Under the pieces are notes generated by a model that was not told the origin of the DNA, made no database searches, and saw nothing but the letters and a program-made list of their open reading frames with translations. A DNA stretch of 64,000 nt from the NCBI GenBank assembly GCA_031290985.1, contig JARLJW010000053.1, forward strand, positions 1-64,000. The letters are read 5' to 3'. This DNA comes from Verrucomicrobiia bacterium. GTDB taxonomy: Bacteria > Verrucomicrobiota > Verrucomicrobiia > Limisphaerales > UBA11358. The translations under genes were made by a program, and so were the position numbers. Of the stretch, positions 7,418 to 16,794 are shown piece by piece (the first letter of the stretch is position 1; the number at the start of each line of letters is the position of its first letter).

Positions 7418-7879
7418 ATGGCCCACATCCACGAAAAAATTGATTTCACCGTCGCAATCTTTGTCGTTCACGACGGCAAGATCCTGCTCATCCACCATCG
7501 CAAGCTCGACAAATGGCTGCCGCTCGGCGGGCACATTGAACTGGACGAGGACCCGGAGCAGGCGGCGTTGCGCGAGGCCAAGGAGGAAAGCGGCTTTGAC
7601 GTGGAATTCCTCGGCGAACGGCCGCCCACGACCTCGCCCGGCACCCGCGCGCTCATCGCGCCGCGCTTCCTCGACATCCATCGCATCAACGACACGCACG
7701 AACACATCGGCCTGATCTACTGGGCGCGGCCCAAGGATGGAAAAATGACCCTCGCCACCGAGGAGCATCATGACATCCGCTGGTGCAGCCTGGCCGACCT
7801 CGACAAGCTCTCGCCGCCGATGACCGATGCCGTGAAGTGGTATTGCCGCAAGGCCATCGAGGAGATTTCCCGCGCGTGA
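7418..7879 (+). CDS. NUDIX hydrolase
   Basis: 153 residues. The NUDIX box is intact at about residues 45-67: GGHIELDEDPEQAALREAKE followed by ESG, with REAKEES supplying the metal-binding glutamates. Family members hydrolyse nucleoside diphosphates linked to another group; the substrate cannot be told from sequence. The N-terminal part (IDFTVAIFVVHDGKILLIHHRKLDKWLPLGG) is standard. The stop codon overlaps the GTG start of the following MFS gene (GTGA), so the two are translationally coupled. Confidence 0.88.
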   Translation: MAHIHEKIDFTVAIFVVHDGKILLIHHRKLDKWLPLGGHIELDEDPEQAALREAKEESGFDVEFLGERPPTTSPGTRALIAPRFLDIHRINDTHEHIGLIYWARPKDGKMTLATEEHHDIRWCSLADLDKLSPPMTDAVKWYCRKAIEEISRA

Positions 7880-9114
7880 GCCCCGCCGGCAAATTCCGCG
7901 CCGCCTGCTACACCATCGAAGGCCTCAACTCCTTCGCGGTGGTGATCTATTTTAATTATCTCTATTTCTACTTCCGCGACCGGTTTGGCTTCAACGACCG
8001 GCAAAACCTCGAACTTGCGGCGCTCATCGGCGTGGTCTATGTCTTCGCCTCCTTGGGCGCGGGGAAGTTTGCGAAGCATTGCGGCTATTTCACCGCGCTG
8101 AAGCTCGGCTTCGCGGTCATGGCGGGCGCGCTGGCCGTGGGTTCGCAGCTTCACACCGTTGCGGGCGCGATCACCGCCGCGTGCGTGGCGAATGCCGGCA
8201 TGTGCTTCATCTGGCCCGTGCTGGAGGCCTTCGTCAGCGAAGGCCGGGACGCCGCGCGGGCCGTGGGCATCTACAACATCACCTGGGCCACCACCAACGC
8301 ATCCGCCTTTTTCATCGGCGGCACGCTGATCGAAAAACTCGGCTACCAGAGCATTTTTTATGTGCCGCTGGGATTCATGGGGCTGCTGTTTGCGATGGTC
8401 TTCTGGCTTGAGAGAGTACGAAGTTCGCAAAACGCCGCCACGGTTCCAGTTGGAGCAGGCTCAATACCACGGGACGCCACCAAGGAATTATTGGCGCATC
8501 TGCCCGGCCCTCTCCTCCCTCCTGCGTCGGGAGGCGAGGGAGAAAAACGCTCCAGAACTGCGCTCAAAAAAAGTTTTCAACGCATGGCGTGGCTGGCGAA
8601 CCCGTTCGCGTACATCGCCATCAACACGCTCATCGCGGTGCTGCCGGGCATCGCGCACCGGTTCAACCTGTCGCCGATGCTGGCCGGGTTCGCCTGTTCG
8701 CTCTGGTGCTTCGCGCGCGTGGGGGCGTTCGTCGTGTTCTGGCAATGGACCCGCTGGCATTACCGCTTCCGTTTTCTCGTGACGGCGTTCGGGCTGATGA
8801 TCATTTCCTTCGCCGTCATCATCGTTGCGCCCAGCCTCGCCGTCATCCTGGCCGCCCAGGTTGTTTTTGGCGTGACGATCGGGCTGATGTATTACTCGTC
8901 GCTCTTCTACGCCATGGATGGGGAAGGTTCCGGCAGCGAACACGGCGGCATCCACGAGGCCGCCATCGGCATCGGCAACTGCCTCGGCCCGGCGGCGGGC
9001 GCGGCCGCGCTGTGGCTCGCGCCGCAAAATGCGGGCGCCGGTGCGTGGGCGGTTTCCGGCCTGCTGACGCTGGGCCTGGGCGGATTGGTCTGGTTGCGAA
9101 AACAAAAAGTTTGA
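7876..9114 (+). CDS. MFS transporter with unusual central loop
   Basis: 412 residues from GTG 7876, overlapping the NUDIX stop by four bases; the frame opens upstream but inside the NUDIX gene. Twelve hydrophobic segments are expected in two halves: residues 10-180 (AVVIYFNYLYFYFRDRFGF, VVYVFASLGAGKFA and so on) and 235-410 (FAYIAINTLIAVLPG, IIVAPSLAVILAAQVVFGV). The loop between the halves, residues about 180-232, is long and low-quality (PVGAGSIPRDATKE, PPASGGEGEKR) and is encoded by DNA with a CCTCCC/GGGAGG palindrome, as if a repeat had inserted in frame. Substrate unknown. Confidence 0.85.
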   Translation: MSPAGKFRAACYTIEGLNSFAVVIYFNYLYFYFRDRFGFNDRQNLELAALIGVVYVFASLGAGKFAKHCGYFTALKLGFAVMAGALAVGSQLHTVAGAITAACVANAGMCFIWPVLEAFVSEGRDAARAVGIYNITWATTNASAFFIGGTLIEKLGYQSIFYVPLGFMGLLFAMVFWLERVRSSQNAATVPVGAGSIPRDATKELLAHLPGPLLPPASGGEGEKRSRTALKKSFQRMAWLANPFAYIAINTLIAVLPGIAHRFNLSPMLAGFACSLWCFARVGAFVVFWQWTRWHYRFRFLVTAFGLMIISFAVIIVAPSLAVILAAQVVFGVTIGLMYYSSLFYAMDGEGSGSEHGGIHEAAIGIGNCLGPAAGAAALWLAPQNAGAGAWAVSGLLTLGLGGLVWLRKQKV

Positions 9115-9131
9115 GCCGGGCGCGGGTTTCC

Positions 9132-9250
9132 AAAATACGGAGAGTGCCGCCGTCCCCGGCCACAGCCATGAATTTATGACCGAAGGCGCCCAGAAATTTT
9201 AAGCTGCCGGGCGTTTGAATATTGCTGCGCCCGGGGACGGGCGCACTCCG
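9132..9250. repeat. Bipartite inverted-repeat element, copy 1
   Basis: The left arm from 9138 (CGGAGAGTGCCGCCGTCCCC) is the imperfect reverse complement of the right arm 9222-9250 (TTGCTGCGCCCGGGGACGGG, then CGCACTCCG). The arms are separated by about 50 bases. A second copy lies at 24933-25049 and a left-arm fragment at 28076-28100. It sits in the leader of the aminopeptidase gene. Confidence 0.75.
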
Positions 9251-9319
9251 CCGTCGGGATTTTTCTTGCTGTCGCTTTTCGCTGGTTTCGTGTATTCCGT
9301 GGTTCAACTAATTTCTGAA

Positions 9320-10609
9320 ATGAAAGCTGTTCCGCTGCCCTCCGCATTGTTCACGCTCAACCGCGAGCGTCTCGTAAAAAAGCTCCGGCCGCGCTCGGTC
9401 GCCGTGCTGAACGCCAATGACATCATGCCCACCAATGCCGACGGCGCGATGGGCCACCTGCAAAACGCCGACCTTTTCTACCTCACCGGCGTCCACCAGG
9501 AAGAAACCATCCTGCTCCTCGCCCCCGGCGCGTTCGACCCGAATCAGCGCGAAGTGCTTTTCGTGCGCCAGCCAAACGAGCACCTGGCCATCTGGGAGGG
9601 CCACAAGCTGACCAAGGAGCAGGCCGCACAGATTTCCGGCATCAAGAACGTGAAGTGGCTGACCGATTTTCCCGGGACCTTCCGCCAGGTCACCTGCGAG
9701 ATGGAAAACATCTATCTCAACACCAACGAACATCAGCGCGCCGAGGCCACGGTCGAGACGCGCGACGCGCGTTTCATCCGCCATTGCCGGCGCGACTTTC
9801 CCCTGCACCAGTATCAGCGCCTGGCGCCGCTCATGCACGAGCTGCGCGCCGTCAAATCGCAATTCGAAGTGGACGCCATCCAGGCCGCGTGCGACCTGAC
9901 CGGCCGGGGTTTCAAGCGCGTCTGCAAATTCCTGAAGCCGGGCGTGAATGAAACCGAGGTCGAGGCGGAGTTCGCGCATGAATTCATCCGGCACAAGGGC
10001 CAGTTCGCCTACCCGCCCATCATCGCCGGCGGCACGAACAACAACATCCTGCATTACAACCAGAACGACCAGCCGTGCAAGGCCGGCGAACTGCTCCTGC
10101 TGGATGTCGCGGCGGGCCTCGGCAATTACATGAGCGACCTGACGCGCACCCTCCCCGTGAGCGGCAAATTTACCCGCCGGCAAAAGCAGGTTTACAACGC
10201 CGTGCTGCGTGTCTTCCGCGACCAGGTCGCCGCGCTCGTGCCGGGCAAGACCACGAAGGATTTGCGGACGGAATGCGAGGAAAACGTGGCCCGGGAGTGC
10301 GTGGACCTGGGCCTCCTGAAAATGTCGCAGCTCAAAAATCAGACGCCGGATAATCCCGCCGTGCGCCCCTATTTCATGCACGGCGTCTCGCACCCCATCG
10401 GGCTGGATGTGCATGACGTGACGTACAGCCATTTCAAAATCGAGCCCGGCTGGGTGCTGACGGTCGAACCGGGGATCTACATCCAAAAGGAAGGCTTCGG
10501 CGTGCGGCTCGAAAACACGGTACTCGTCACGGAAAACGGCCAGCTTGATCTGATGGCCAACATCCCGATCGAGGCCGATGAGATTGAAGATTTGATGCAC
10601 CGCCGCTGA
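9320..10609 (+). CDS. pepP: Xaa-Pro aminopeptidase (aminopeptidase P, M24B)
   Basis: 429 residues from ATG 9320; the frame opens at 9215, but that segment is repeat-element DNA. It removes the N-terminal residue from peptides with proline (or hydroxyproline) in second position. The N-terminal creatinase-like domain (residues 1-160) precedes the pita-bread catalytic domain. Metal ligands are visible: Asp in LLLDVAAGLGNYMSDLTRT (two), His in HGVSHPIGLDVHD, Glu in LTVEPGIYI, and Glu in VRLENTVLV. The neighbouring hydroxyproline and peptide genes suggest a role in degrading proline-rich, collagen-like peptides. No signal peptide, so it acts in the cytoplasm. Confidence 0.92.
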   Translation: MKAVPLPSALFTLNRERLVKKLRPRSVAVLNANDIMPTNADGAMGHLQNADLFYLTGVHQEETILLLAPGAFDPNQREVLFVRQPNEHLAIWEGHKLTKEQAAQISGIKNVKWLTDFPGTFRQVTCEMENIYLNTNEHQRAEATVETRDARFIRHCRRDFPLHQYQRLAPLMHELRAVKSQFEVDAIQAACDLTGRGFKRVCKFLKPGVNETEVEAEFAHEFIRHKGQFAYPPIIAGGTNNNILHYNQNDQPCKAGELLLLDVAAGLGNYMSDLTRTLPVSGKFTRRQKQVYNAVLRVFRDQVAALVPGKTTKDLRTECEENVARECVDLGLLKMSQLKNQTPDNPAVRPYFMHGVSHPIGLDVHDVTYSHFKIEPGWVLTVEPGIYIQKEGFGVRLENTVLVTENGQLDLMANIPIEADEIEDLMHRR

Positions 10610-10620
10610 CGCAGTCCGGC

Positions 10621-11382
10621 CTATTCTTTCTGCAAACTGCGAAACTGCGACGGCGTCAAATCGGTCACGGACCGGAACGCCCGCGTGAAGGCGCTGTGAT
10701 CGTAGAAGCCGCAGGCAAACGCGATGTCCGCCACCGACCGGCCGGTTTCGCGCAGCAGATGCGCCGCCGCCGCCAGCCGGGTCTGGGTGATGAGCTGATG
10801 CGGCGTCATCCGAAAGATGCGCTTGATCAAGCGCGCGAAGCGGACGGACGGAAGCCCGGCGTGCCGCGCCAGCGAAGCCGGCGTGAGACGATCCGCGCAA
10901 TGGGTTTCCAGATGCTCCAGCGTGGCCGCCAGGCTTGCGGGAATGGTTTCACGATCACCGGGAGCGCGGAGGTCGCGCGAAATCCCGACGAGGCCCGCGA
11001 TGTTGCCGGCGGCATCGCGCCACGGCAGCTTGGTGGTCAGGCACCAGCCGGATTGGCGGCGCACATACCAGTGCAGTTCCAGCCGGTCGATGATCGGCCG
11101 GCCGGTGCGCAAAACCATTTCGTCCTGCCGGGCGTAGCGGGCGGCCAGTTCCGCCGGAAACACCTGGCGGACGTGGCGGCCAATGAGCTCTTTTTTCCCG
11201 TTCAAACCGCACCGCTCGACCAGCGTCTGGTTCACGGCGACATAATGGCCGCGCCGGTCCTTGATGAAGAAGACGGTTTCGGGCACGTGATCGAAGAGCT
11301 GTTCGATCATCGGCAGCACGGCAAGCGGGTTCGCGATCGAACCCGCCACCACGCCGGTCTTTGCAAGTATGTCAGATTTCAC
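10621..11382 (-). CDS. AraC-family regulator with N-terminal PAS domain
   Basis: About 253 residues from GTG 11382; an in-frame start at 11454 would add 24 unconvincing residues. Residues about 25-140 form a PAS domain (FDHVPETVFFIKDRRGHYVA ... GNIAGLVGISRDL), and residues 150-250 the AraC double HTH (LARHAGLPSVRFARLIKRIF; VADIAFACGFYDHSAFTRAF). It is divergent from the DapA-family gene at 11527 with a 144-base gap, so it is the obvious candidate activator of the hydroxyproline run at 11527-18048. The PAS domain would sense the inducer or a redox signal; the ligand is unknown. Confidence 0.88.
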   Translation of the reverse strand: MKSDILAKTGVVAGSIANPLAVLPMIEQLFDHVPETVFFIKDRRGHYVAVNQTLVERCGLNGKKELIGRHVRQVFPAELAARYARQDEMVLRTGRPIIDRLELHWYVRRQSGWCLTTKLPWRDAAGNIAGLVGISRDLRAPGDRETIPASLAATLEHLETHCADRLTPASLARHAGLPSVRFARLIKRIFRMTPHQLITQTRLAAAAHLLRETGRSVADIAFACGFYDHSAFTRAFRSVTDLTPSQFRSLQKE

Positions 11383-11526
11383 AGTGCAGCCGCCATTTTG
11401 CGCCAAGCCCTGGCGCCGGCAGTTTATTACAATTATTAGGTTGGCAACAGCCAATGGCGGACGGCAACATGAATTGATCGCGTTGCCATTGATCGCCGCT
11501 GAAAATTGTGAACCCTAGATGAACCG

Positions 11527-12450
11527 ATGAGCAAACCATTTTGGAGCGGCGTTTTCCCCGCCATCACCACCCAACTCAAACCCGACGAGTCCATCGACCT
11601 CGACGCCACGGCGCAACACGTGGACGTTTTGATCAAGTCCGGCGTCAACGGCATCGTCTTCCTCGGCTCGCTCGGCGAAAACCAGCCGATGCGCCCGGAT
11701 GAAAAGCGCCTCGTCATCGAGGCGATGGTGAAGGCCGTGGCCGGCCGCGTGAAGGTATTGAGCGGCGTCGCCGAAACCAGCACCGCGGAGGCCTGCCGCT
11801 ATGCGCGCGACGTGGAAAAGCTGGGCGTGGACGGCATCATGCTCATGCCCGCGATGCTCTACAAGGGCGACGCGCGCGAAACGCTGGCGCACTTCCGCAC
11901 CGTGGCCCGGGCCGCCGGCCTGCCGATCATGATCTACAACAACCCGCTGAGCTACGCGAACGACATCACGCCGGAGATGTTCGCCGGGCTGGCGGATGAA
12001 AAGAAATTCGTGGCGATCAAGGAAAGCTCCGGCGACGTCCGCCGCATCACCGACCTGCACAACGCCGTCGGCGACCGCTACGCGCTGTTCACCGGCGTGG
12101 ACAACCTCGCGCTCGAAGCGAGCATCCTCGGCATCGATGGCTGGGTGGCCGGCAGCGGCATCGCCTTCCCGGCGGAGAACCAGTATTTCTGGGAACTGAC
12201 ACGCCGGGGTGAATGGGACAAGGCCCGCGAAATCTACCGCTGGTTCACGCCGCTGCTGCATCTCGATGTCAGCACCAAGTTCGTGCAATACATCAAGCTC
12301 GCCGTGCAGGAAACCGGCCTGGGCAAGGAATACGTCCGCGCCCCGCGCCTCCGCCTCACCGGCGAGGAACGCAAACGCGTCTTAAAAATCATCCACGACG
12401 GCATCAAGCACCGGCCCAAATTACCCAAGGCCAAAAAAACAACCCGCTAA
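11527..12450 (+). CDS. Dihydrodipicolinate synthase family lyase, probable pyrroline-4-hydroxy-2-carboxylate deaminase
   Basis: 307 residues, a TIM-barrel class I aldolase. The Schiff-base lysine is in AIKESSGDVRR (about residue 164), the catalytic tyrosine in MIYNNPLSY (about 137), and the substrate loop in FLGSLGENQPM. DapA itself has GTTGE here; GSLGE and the context argue against lysine synthesis. Beside a hydroxyproline epimerase and a D-amino-acid oxidoreductase, the likely reaction is deamination of 1-pyrroline-4-hydroxy-2-carboxylate to 2-oxoglutarate semialdehyde. Substrate is inferred from context; other N-acetylneuraminate- or KDG-type lyases share the fold. Confidence 0.85.
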   Translation: MSKPFWSGVFPAITTQLKPDESIDLDATAQHVDVLIKSGVNGIVFLGSLGENQPMRPDEKRLVIEAMVKAVAGRVKVLSGVAETSTAEACRYARDVEKLGVDGIMLMPAMLYKGDARETLAHFRTVARAAGLPIMIYNNPLSYANDITPEMFAGLADEKKFVAIKESSGDVRRITDLHNAVGDRYALFTGVDNLALEASILGIDGWVAGSGIAFPAENQYFWELTRRGEWDKAREIYRWFTPLLHLDVSTKFVQYIKLAVQETGLGKEYVRAPRLRLTGEERKRVLKIIHDGIKHRPKLPKAKKTTR

Positions 12451-12456
12451 ACCCAT

Positions 12457-14214
12457 ATGCGCCGCGCCCTTCTCGCCGGGATCCTGACCCTGACCAGCGT
12501 CGCGCTCCCGTCCCTCGCGCAAAATGCCGACGCCAAACTCGACGCGTTCTTCCGGGCCTATTTAGAAGAGACGTTCCGGCAGCGGCCAATGGAAGCCACG
12601 GAACTGGGCGACCATCGTTTCGACAACCAGTTGGACGATATTTCACCGACAGCCCGCGCCGGCTGGCAGGCCCGGATGCGGCAGGAACTGGCCGCGCTGC
12701 CCAAGGCGGTCAAGTATGCGGAACTTTCCCGCGACGGACAGATCGACTACGAGATTTTTCGGGATGATTTGATCCGCAGCCTGTGGCTCGCAAAAAATAC
12801 GCACCCGTACGAGGAAGACCCGCGCACTTACGGCGGCTATCTGAACGACAGCGTCTATCTGCTGGTTGCGCAATCCACGCTGCCGAAGGAAACCAACATC
12901 GCCAACGCCATCACGCGCATGGAGCAGATGCCGCGCATCATCGCCGAGGCGGAAAAATCCCTGACGCATCCGGTGCGACCGATCCTTGAAACCGCCATCC
13001 GTCAGAACCTCGGGGCGATTAATTTCTACGAAAGCGACCTTTTCAATTACACCGGCGAAACCCCGCAGCAGGAAAAGCTGAAGGCCGCCGCCGCCAAGGT
13101 AGCCACCGCGTTGAAGGACTACCAAAAATTTCTCGAAGGCCCGTTGCGCGCCAAGGCCGCGGACGACTGGCGTCTGGGCAAGACCAGGTTCGACCAGAAA
13201 TTCGAGCTGGAAACCGGCGCGGGCATCACCGCCGAACAAAATCTGGCCGATGCCCGGACCGAGTTTGCCCGCGTCCAGAACGAGCTGTTCGTCGTCGCCC
13301 GGCAGCTTTGGCCCCGGTATTTTCCCGGCCAAAACCTCCCGCCGGACGATGCCGCCGGCCGCCGCGAAGCCATCACCCGCGTCATCGGCGCGGTGAACCA
13401 GGAACACGGCGACGTCACCAACCTGGTGGCCGATGCCCGCGCGACGGTGGAGAAGATCAAGACCTTCATCCGCCAGCGCAACTATCTGCAACTGCCCGAA
13501 CCGGACAACAACTCCGTGATCGAGATGCCGGAGTTTCGCCGGGGCAATTCGCTCGCCTACCTCGAAAACGCCCCGCCGCTTGATCCCCAGGCGAAGAGTT
13601 TTTACGCCGTGAGTCCGCCGCCCGCCGACTGGACGCCCGCGCAGATCAAAAGCTTTCTTGAGGAATACAACCAGCACATGCTGCAAATCCTAACCATCCA
13701 CGAGGCGTATCCCGGCCATTACGTGCAGCTCAATTATGCCAACCGGAATCCGTCGCTCATCCGCCGCGTGCTGCAATCCGGCACGTATGTCGAGGGCTGG
13801 GCCGTTTATGGCGAGGTGACGATGCTGAATGAGGGCTATGGCGACGGCGATTTGCGCCTGCGCCTGATGCAACTGAAGTTTTACCTGCGCGCCGTGGCGA
13901 ATTCCATTCTCGATTACCAGATGCATTGCACCGGGATGAGCGATGACGAGGCCATGAAATTTCTGACGGTGGAGGCGTTCCAATCCGAAGGCGAGGCGAA
14001 GCTGAAGCTCATCCGCGCCAAGCAAAGCTCGGTGCAATTAAGCACCTATTTCGTCGGGCGCATGGCGCATTACCGCCTGCACCAGCAGATGGAGCGCGAA
14101 CTGGGCGACCAGTTCGACTTGAGCCGCTACCACGCCGCCGTGCTGGCCACCGCCTCCGTGCCGCCGAAATATTTGCCGGAACTTGTGCGGACACAGCTCT
14201 TGCCGCCAAAATAA
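12457..14214 (+). CDS. Secreted DUF885 family protein, putative peptidase
   Basis: 585 residues. The signal peptide is MRRALLAGILTLTSVALPSLA, so the protein is exported. The DUF885 domain spans about residues 30-580. Its hallmark HEAYPGHYVQ (about residues 411-420) carries the HExxxGH metal-binding pattern, with a later acidic helix near EGWAVYGE (about 447-454) that supplies the third ligand in this family. Family members are thought to be zinc metallopeptidases acting on peptides. It begins 6 bases after the lyase gene and 8 bases before a POT peptide transporter, which supports a role in trimming peptides before uptake. Confidence 0.85.
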   Translation: MRRALLAGILTLTSVALPSLAQNADAKLDAFFRAYLEETFRQRPMEATELGDHRFDNQLDDISPTARAGWQARMRQELAALPKAVKYAELSRDGQIDYEIFRDDLIRSLWLAKNTHPYEEDPRTYGGYLNDSVYLLVAQSTLPKETNIANAITRMEQMPRIIAEAEKSLTHPVRPILETAIRQNLGAINFYESDLFNYTGETPQQEKLKAAAAKVATALKDYQKFLEGPLRAKAADDWRLGKTRFDQKFELETGAGITAEQNLADARTEFARVQNELFVVARQLWPRYFPGQNLPPDDAAGRREAITRVIGAVNQEHGDVTNLVADARATVEKIKTFIRQRNYLQLPEPDNNSVIEMPEFRRGNSLAYLENAPPLDPQAKSFYAVSPPPADWTPAQIKSFLEEYNQHMLQILTIHEAYPGHYVQLNYANRNPSLIRRVLQSGTYVEGWAVYGEVTMLNEGYGDGDLRLRLMQLKFYLRAVANSILDYQMHCTGMSDDEAMKFLTVEAFQSEGEAKLKLIRAKQSSVQLSTYFVGRMAHYRLHQQMERELGDQFDLSRYHAAVLATASVPPKYLPELVRTQLLPPK

Positions 14215-14222
14215 ACGAACTG

Positions 14223-15710
14223 ATGTCCAACCCAGCCCAACCAGACGCCGCCGGGACAAAGTTGCCGCGCCATCCGCGCGGCATCTACACACTCTACTTC
14301 ACCGAGATGTGGGAGCGCATGAGCTATTACGGGATGCGCGCCATCCTCATCCTTTACATGGTGGCGGGGCTGGCGAGTGGCGGGCTGGGGCTGGACGAGG
14401 CGACCGCCGGGGCAATCTACGGGCTCTACACGTGCGCCGTGTATCTGGTGGCGTTGCCGGGCGGGTGGATCGCCGACCGGTTGATCGGCCCGCAGCGGGC
14501 GGTGCTCGTCGGCGGCATCATCATCGCGCTCGGCCACTTCACGCTGGCGATTCCAAATCCGCACACGTTCTTTGCCGGGCTGCTCATCGTGGTGCTCGGC
14601 ACGTCGCTCCTCAAGCCGAACGCCAGCGCGCTGGTCGGCAAGCTGTATCCCGAGGGCGGCGCGCGCCGGGATGCGGGGTTCACCCTGTTTTACATGGGCG
14701 TCAACCTTGGCGCGGTCATCGGGCCAATCGTCTGCGGGTACCTTGGCGAACATGTGAACTGGCATTACGGCTTCGCCGCCGCCGGCGTGGGCATGGTGCT
14801 GGGGGTAATCCAATATGTGCTCACGCGGCATCATCTCGGTGACGCCGGCCTGAATCCGCCCGCTCCGACCCAAACACCGCGCCGGGACTGGACCATCGTG
14901 GCAACCGTGCTGGCGGCCATCCTCATCGTTGCGGCCCTGGCCTTGACCGGGCTTCTGGTGATCAATCCCATTGTGCTCGCCAACCGCGCCAAGATCGTGA
15001 TCGTCACCGTGGCCGGGTTGTGGTTCGCCTGGGCGTTTCTGTTCGGGCGGCTGGACCGCGTGGAAAAGAAGCGGATGCTGGTAGTGGTGATCCTGTTTTT
15101 CGCCTCAGCGCTGTTCTGGTCCGGCTTTGAACAGGCCGGCTCGGTGATGAACCTGTTTGCCGACCGCTACACCGACCGCGTGATGTTCGGCTGGGAAATG
15201 CCGGCGAGCTGGTTTCTGACCATCAATGCCGTGCTCATCCTCGCCCTCGCCGTCCCGGTCTCGATGTTGTGGCTCGGCCTGGCGCGGCGCAACATCCTGC
15301 CTTCGCTGGCCACCAAGTTCGCCGGCGGTCTGCTGCTGCTCGCGGCTTCATTTCTGGTCATGCACTTCGCGGCGCGCCATGCGCTCTCCATCGGCAAGGT
15401 CACGGGCCTCTGGCTTTGCATCACTTATCTGCTACAGACGCTTGGCGAACTATTCCTCAGCCCCGTGGGTTTGAGCGCAGTGACCAAGCTCGCCCCCGCG
15501 CGGCTCGCCAGCCAGACGATGGGCGTCTGGTTTCTCGCCACCTCGCTCGGCAATCTGATGGCGGGCATGTTCGCCGGCGGCATGAGCACTGCCAATGTTG
15601 GCGGGATGCCCGCGCAATTTTTACAGGTTGCCCTCTTTGCCGGCGGCGCAGGGCTCTTGTTGCTCCTGCTTTCACCCCTGATCCGCCGGCTCATGCCCGG
15701 CATCCAATAA
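14223..15710 (+). CDS. Proton-dependent oligopeptide transporter (POT/PTR2)
   Basis: 495 residues with 14 or so predicted membrane segments. The family signature ExxERxxYYG is present near residue 27 (FTEMWERMSYYGMRAILILY), followed by the conserved GGWIADRLIG. It imports di- and tripeptides with protons across the inner membrane. It lies between the secreted DUF885 peptidase and the hydroxyproline epimerase, which suggests hydroxyproline-containing peptides as cargo. Start ATG 14223 is 8 bases after the previous stop. Confidence 0.92.
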   Translation: MSNPAQPDAAGTKLPRHPRGIYTLYFTEMWERMSYYGMRAILILYMVAGLASGGLGLDEATAGAIYGLYTCAVYLVALPGGWIADRLIGPQRAVLVGGIIIALGHFTLAIPNPHTFFAGLLIVVLGTSLLKPNASALVGKLYPEGGARRDAGFTLFYMGVNLGAVIGPIVCGYLGEHVNWHYGFAAAGVGMVLGVIQYVLTRHHLGDAGLNPPAPTQTPRRDWTIVATVLAAILIVAALALTGLLVINPIVLANRAKIVIVTVAGLWFAWAFLFGRLDRVEKKRMLVVVILFFASALFWSGFEQAGSVMNLFADRYTDRVMFGWEMPASWFLTINAVLILALAVPVSMLWLGLARRNILPSLATKFAGGLLLLAASFLVMHFAARHALSIGKVTGLWLCITYLLQTLGELFLSPVGLSAVTKLAPARLASQTMGVWFLATSLGNLMAGMFAGGMSTANVGGMPAQFLQVALFAGGAGLLLLLLSPLIRRLMPGIQ

Positions 15711-15719
15711 TTTGCACGT

Positions 15720-16658
15720 ATGCCCATCACGAAACGCATCCAGATCATAGATTCCCACACCGGCGGCGAACCGACGCGCGTCGTCATCAGCGGTGGGCCG
15801 GAACTAGGCGGCGGCACGGTCGCTGACAAATTGAAAATTTTTCGCGAACAGCACGATCAATTCCGCTCGGCCGTCGTCAATGAACCGCGCGGTTCGGATG
15901 TGGTCGTAGGCGCGCTGTTGGTTGAACCCTCGGATAAATCCTGCGCCGCGGGCGTGATTTTCTTCAACAACGTCGGCTGCCTCGCCATGTGCGGCCACGG
16001 CACCATCGGCCTCGTCGCCACGCTGGCGCACCTCGGCAAGCTTAAGCCGGGTGAACACAAGATTGAAACACCCGTGGGCATCGTCACCGCCACTCTGCAC
16101 GCGAACGGCGAAGTGTCCGTGGCGAACGTGCCCAGCTATCGGAAGGCGAAGGCTGTCACCGTGGACATTCCCGGCGCGGGCAAAATCACCGGCGATGTCG
16201 CGTGGGGCGGCAACTGGTTTTTTCTCGTGAGCGAACATGGACGCGAATTGCAGCTTGCCAATGTCGAAGCGCTCACCGATTTAACCTGGCGCATCCGGCA
16301 GGCGGTGAATAGCCAGGGTTTTCCCGAGGTGGATCACGTTGAGCTGTTCGGTCCGGCACAAGCCGGCGGCGACTCGCGGAATTTTGTCCTGTGCCCCGGC
16401 AAGGCCTACGACCGTTCGCCGTGCGGCACGGGCACCAGCGCCAAGCTGGCGTGCCTCGCCGCCGATGGCAAGCTGGCCGAGGGCACGCCGTGGGTCCAGG
16501 AAAGCATCCTCGGCAGCAAGTTCACTGGGACGTTTCGCTGGCTGGACCGGGCGCGCGGTGAAGTTCAGCCGGTCATCACCGGCACGGCGCACATCAACGC
16601 CGAAGCCACGCTGTTGCTCGATGAAGGCGACCCATTTTGCTGGGGCATCCGGACATGA
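15720..16658 (+). CDS. 4-hydroxyproline epimerase / proline racemase family
   Basis: 312 residues, the usual family length. Both catalytic cysteines are present: Cys in LAMCGHGTIGLV (about residue 91) and Cys in DRSPCGTGTSAK (about 235). This pair marks true racemases/epimerases rather than the Thr-containing trans-3-hydroxyproline dehydratases. The likely reaction converts trans-4-hydroxy-L-proline to cis-4-hydroxy-D-proline. Nine bases separate it from the transporter stop. The exact substrate (proline or hydroxyproline) is inferred from the DapA-family and oxidoreductase neighbours. Confidence 0.9.
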   Translation: MPITKRIQIIDSHTGGEPTRVVISGGPELGGGTVADKLKIFREQHDQFRSAVVNEPRGSDVVVGALLVEPSDKSCAAGVIFFNNVGCLAMCGHGTIGLVATLAHLGKLKPGEHKIETPVGIVTATLHANGEVSVANVPSYRKAKAVTVDIPGAGKITGDVAWGGNWFFLVSEHGRELQLANVEALTDLTWRIRQAVNSQGFPEVDHVELFGPAQAGGDSRNFVLCPGKAYDRSPCGTGTSAKLACLAADGKLAEGTPWVQESILGSKFTGTFRWLDRARGEVQPVITGTAHINAEATLLLDEGDPFCWGIRT

Positions 16659-16720
16659 GTGCGACCGTAAAACGTCCGGGTTTTTGGCGGCAGCGGAGGT
16701 CTCTGCCTTTCCGTTTCCGC

Positions 16721-16762
16721 ACCCCTCACCCTAACCCTCTCCCCTCCGAGGGGAGAGGGGAC
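16721..16762. repeat. CCCTCACCCTAACCC repeat with short hairpin
   Basis: ACCCCTCACCCTAACCC followed by CTCTCCCCT-CCG-AGGGGAGAG (16737-16757), a 9-bp stem. A near-identical copy is at 29651-29690. It lies between the epimerase and oxidoreductase genes and could stabilise or terminate part of the transcript, although no U-run follows. Confidence 0.7.
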
Positions 16763-16794
16763 TGCATCGGAGGTCCAAAGTTTTTCACGACGCC

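Noticed and set aside
9308-10900. Long minus-strand open frame opposite pepP
   Set aside because: It is the antisense shadow of a GC-rich gene with clear M24 motifs; its translation has no family features and it would overlap the AraC gene.
11527-12450. Lysine-pathway dapA
   Set aside because: GSLGE replaces the dapA GTTGE motif and all neighbours are amino-acid catabolic; a hydroxyproline-pathway lyase fits better.
12643-13686. Minus-strand open frame of about 347 codons inside the DUF885 gene
   Set aside because: Antisense of a coding region with strong third-position GC bias; arginine/glycine/valine-rich product with no motif.
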